From: Desulfurococcales archaeon
Lineage (GTDB): Archaea; Thermoproteota; Thermoprotei_A; Sulfolobales; Ignisphaeraceae
Assembly: GCA_027066265.1 (NCBI GenBank)
Contig: JAMOOB010000395.1
Span: 1 to 31,589 of the forward strand
DNA: 31,589 nucleotides
Reading direction: 5' to 3'
Shown: positions 30,840 through 31,589 of the stretch, in pieces
Layout of the letters: every line of letters begins with the position of its first letter
Position numbering within the stretch: the first letter of the stretch is position 1
Position numbers and translations under genes: made by a program
Notes under the pieces: model-generated
The model's database searches: none
Seen by the model: the letters and a program-made list of their open reading frames with translations, nothing else
What the model was told of the DNA's origin: nothing

Positions 30840-31108
30840 GGACTACGCCCGCTACACCTATACGTAGCTCACCGTTGTAGGTCTAGAGCCTTGGTGGCGT
30901 ATACGTGGTGAGGATGCTGTATCCACGATTCTAAGCATGTTGTTCGCTAGAATTCTCGGTGTAGAATCTGCGTAGCCTAGGAGATCCAAGGTCTCCATCC
31001 CAAGCCCTAGGCCTCGTGCTTTAGCTCGCATCGCTCGATTTATAGCTACGTATAGCTGTATCTACGTCACGGAATGGTGGGTGAGGAAACCCTACGCTAG
31101 CGTTAGCA
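30840..31108. other. Intergenic region between TA remnant and nucleotidyltransferase remnant
   Basis: About 270 bases without a convincing gene. It holds a TATA-like GATTTATAGCTACG (31037-31050) for the plus-strand nucleotidyltransferase. It also holds a potential long hairpin with 7-bp arms GCCTAGG (30975-30981) and CCTAGGC (31006-31012) whose inner part could form an alternative stem GGAGA/TCTCC. No tRNA features are seen. Confidence 0.5.
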
Positions 31109-31589
31109 ATGGTAGTGGTCGAAGCGTATGAGAAGCGTTTCAGAGATTCCCGAACCCTACCGTTCTCTACTCCACGAACTCGTAGAAGCTTTGCTCAAGT
31201 ACTTCGGAGAGGATCTTGTATCGGTGGTTCTCTTTAGTTCGGTAGCTAGGGGTGAGGCTAGGCGTGATAGCGATTCGTTGTTAGGAACTTGCCTAGGAGT
31301 AGGTTTAGGAGGCAGGATCTATTTATGGAGGTTGAGGAATTGCTCGAACCTACGCTGAGGAGGTTAGAGGAGGAAGGGTACTACGTGGATTTCTCACCCA
31401 TACTAAAGACACCCGAAGAAGCTGTCAAAGTATCGCCGCTCTACCTAGACCTCGTCGAGGATGCAGTCATTCTATTCGATAGAAACGATTTCTTCAAGAA
31501 CCTCCTGCTCAGGTTAAGGAAGAAGCTCGAGGAGCTCGGTGCTAAGAGGATCCGTCTCGGTAAGCGATGGTACTGGGTACTCAAGGGGG
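31109..31589 (+). pseudogene. MNT-type nucleotidyltransferase, frameshifted, cut by window edge
   Basis: Combined frames give a minimal nucleotidyltransferase of the kind paired with HEPN proteins in archaeal toxin-antitoxin loci. The pieces are MVVVEAYEKRFR (31109 on), IPEPYRSLLHELVEALLKYF with VSVVLFSSVARGEARRDSDS, and, in another frame from about 31281, LPRSRFRRQDLFMEVEELL through VKVSPLYLDLVEDAVILFD to RLGKRWYWVLKG at the edge. One frameshift lies near 31145. The second, near 31275, removes the DID/LLVV catalytic strand (expected SDIDLLVV). The first Gly of the GSxARG loop is Ser. The gene is therefore inactive as read, or mis-sequenced. No HEPN partner was identified. Confidence 0.72.

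Noticed and set aside
30975..31012. Hairpin with GCCTAGG/CCTAGGC arms as a possible structured RNA or attachment site
   Set aside because: Each arm is itself built on the self-complementary CCTAGG, and the inner stem competes with the outer one; no flanking mobile element or gene supports a function.
1..31589. tRNA, rRNA, insertion sequence or integrase
   Set aside because: No GGTTCGA-type T-loop with matching arms, no rRNA-like blocks and no transposase or integrase motifs were seen in any intergenic gap; a covariance-model search would be decisive.

Overview
The window is a gene-dense stretch of archaeal DNA, most likely from a thermophilic member of the Thermoproteota (Crenarchaeota). The evidence is archaeal: a CDP-archaeol synthase, a Dph6-type diphthamide ligase, a four-subunit (GDAB) 2-oxoacid:ferredoxin oxidoreductase, an ADP-forming acetyl-CoA synthetase alpha subunit, a UPF0216 protein, ATPase_2/DUF234-type ATPases, VapBC modules, many GTG/TTG starts, and TATA-like boxes about 25 bases before start codons, which implies leaderless mRNAs. 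Assignment to a named species is not possible from the sequence alone. No rRNA, tRNA, CRISPR array or insertion sequence was recognised.

Layout: 1-2.3 kb carries an unknown gene cut by the left edge, a SAM methyltransferase and a vapBC operon with a palindrome at its promoter. 2.4-8.4 kb holds thpR, then ileS overlapping a THUMP-SPOUT protein (translation/RNA modification), then a glycosyltransferase followed by a 36-codon ORF. 8.4-13.6 kb has a nuclease-fold/HTH protein, a CPA2-type antiporter divergent from a Cys-cluster protein, an ArsB/NhaD-type permease and a tandem universal-stress protein, which looks like an ion-homeostasis cluster. 13.6-18.9 kb contains a 14-residue-repeat coiled-coil membrane protein, several uncharacterised archaeal genes, dph6, a UPF0216 gene, a small HTH protein and a MetRS-beta/tRNA-binding protein. 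19-25.5 kb has a DUF234 ATPase, acdA, carS and porGDAB. PorGDAB would make acetyl-CoA from a 2-oxoacid and AcdA (with a beta subunit not in this window) would convert acetyl-CoA to acetate and ATP. 25.6-30 kb has a sequon-rich exported protein, a second P-loop ATPase, and an operon of an unknown protein, RidA and an AIM24-like protein. The promoter of that operon abuts a perfect 20-bp palindrome. The last 1.5 kb is decayed or mis-assembled: a VapB-like antitoxin, a VapC with several frameshifts and a 13-bp tandem duplication, and a frameshifted MNT-type nucleotidyltransferase running off the right edge.

The most interesting signals are regulatory. A 20-bp palindrome lies at 27858-27877. A 12-base promoter element is shared by porGDAB and the ridA operon, each copy exactly 45 bases before its start codon. 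A palindrome sits in the vapBC promoter. A 7-bp inverted repeat fills the space between the divergent antiporter and Cys-cluster genes. I did not find a clearly new multi-gene system.
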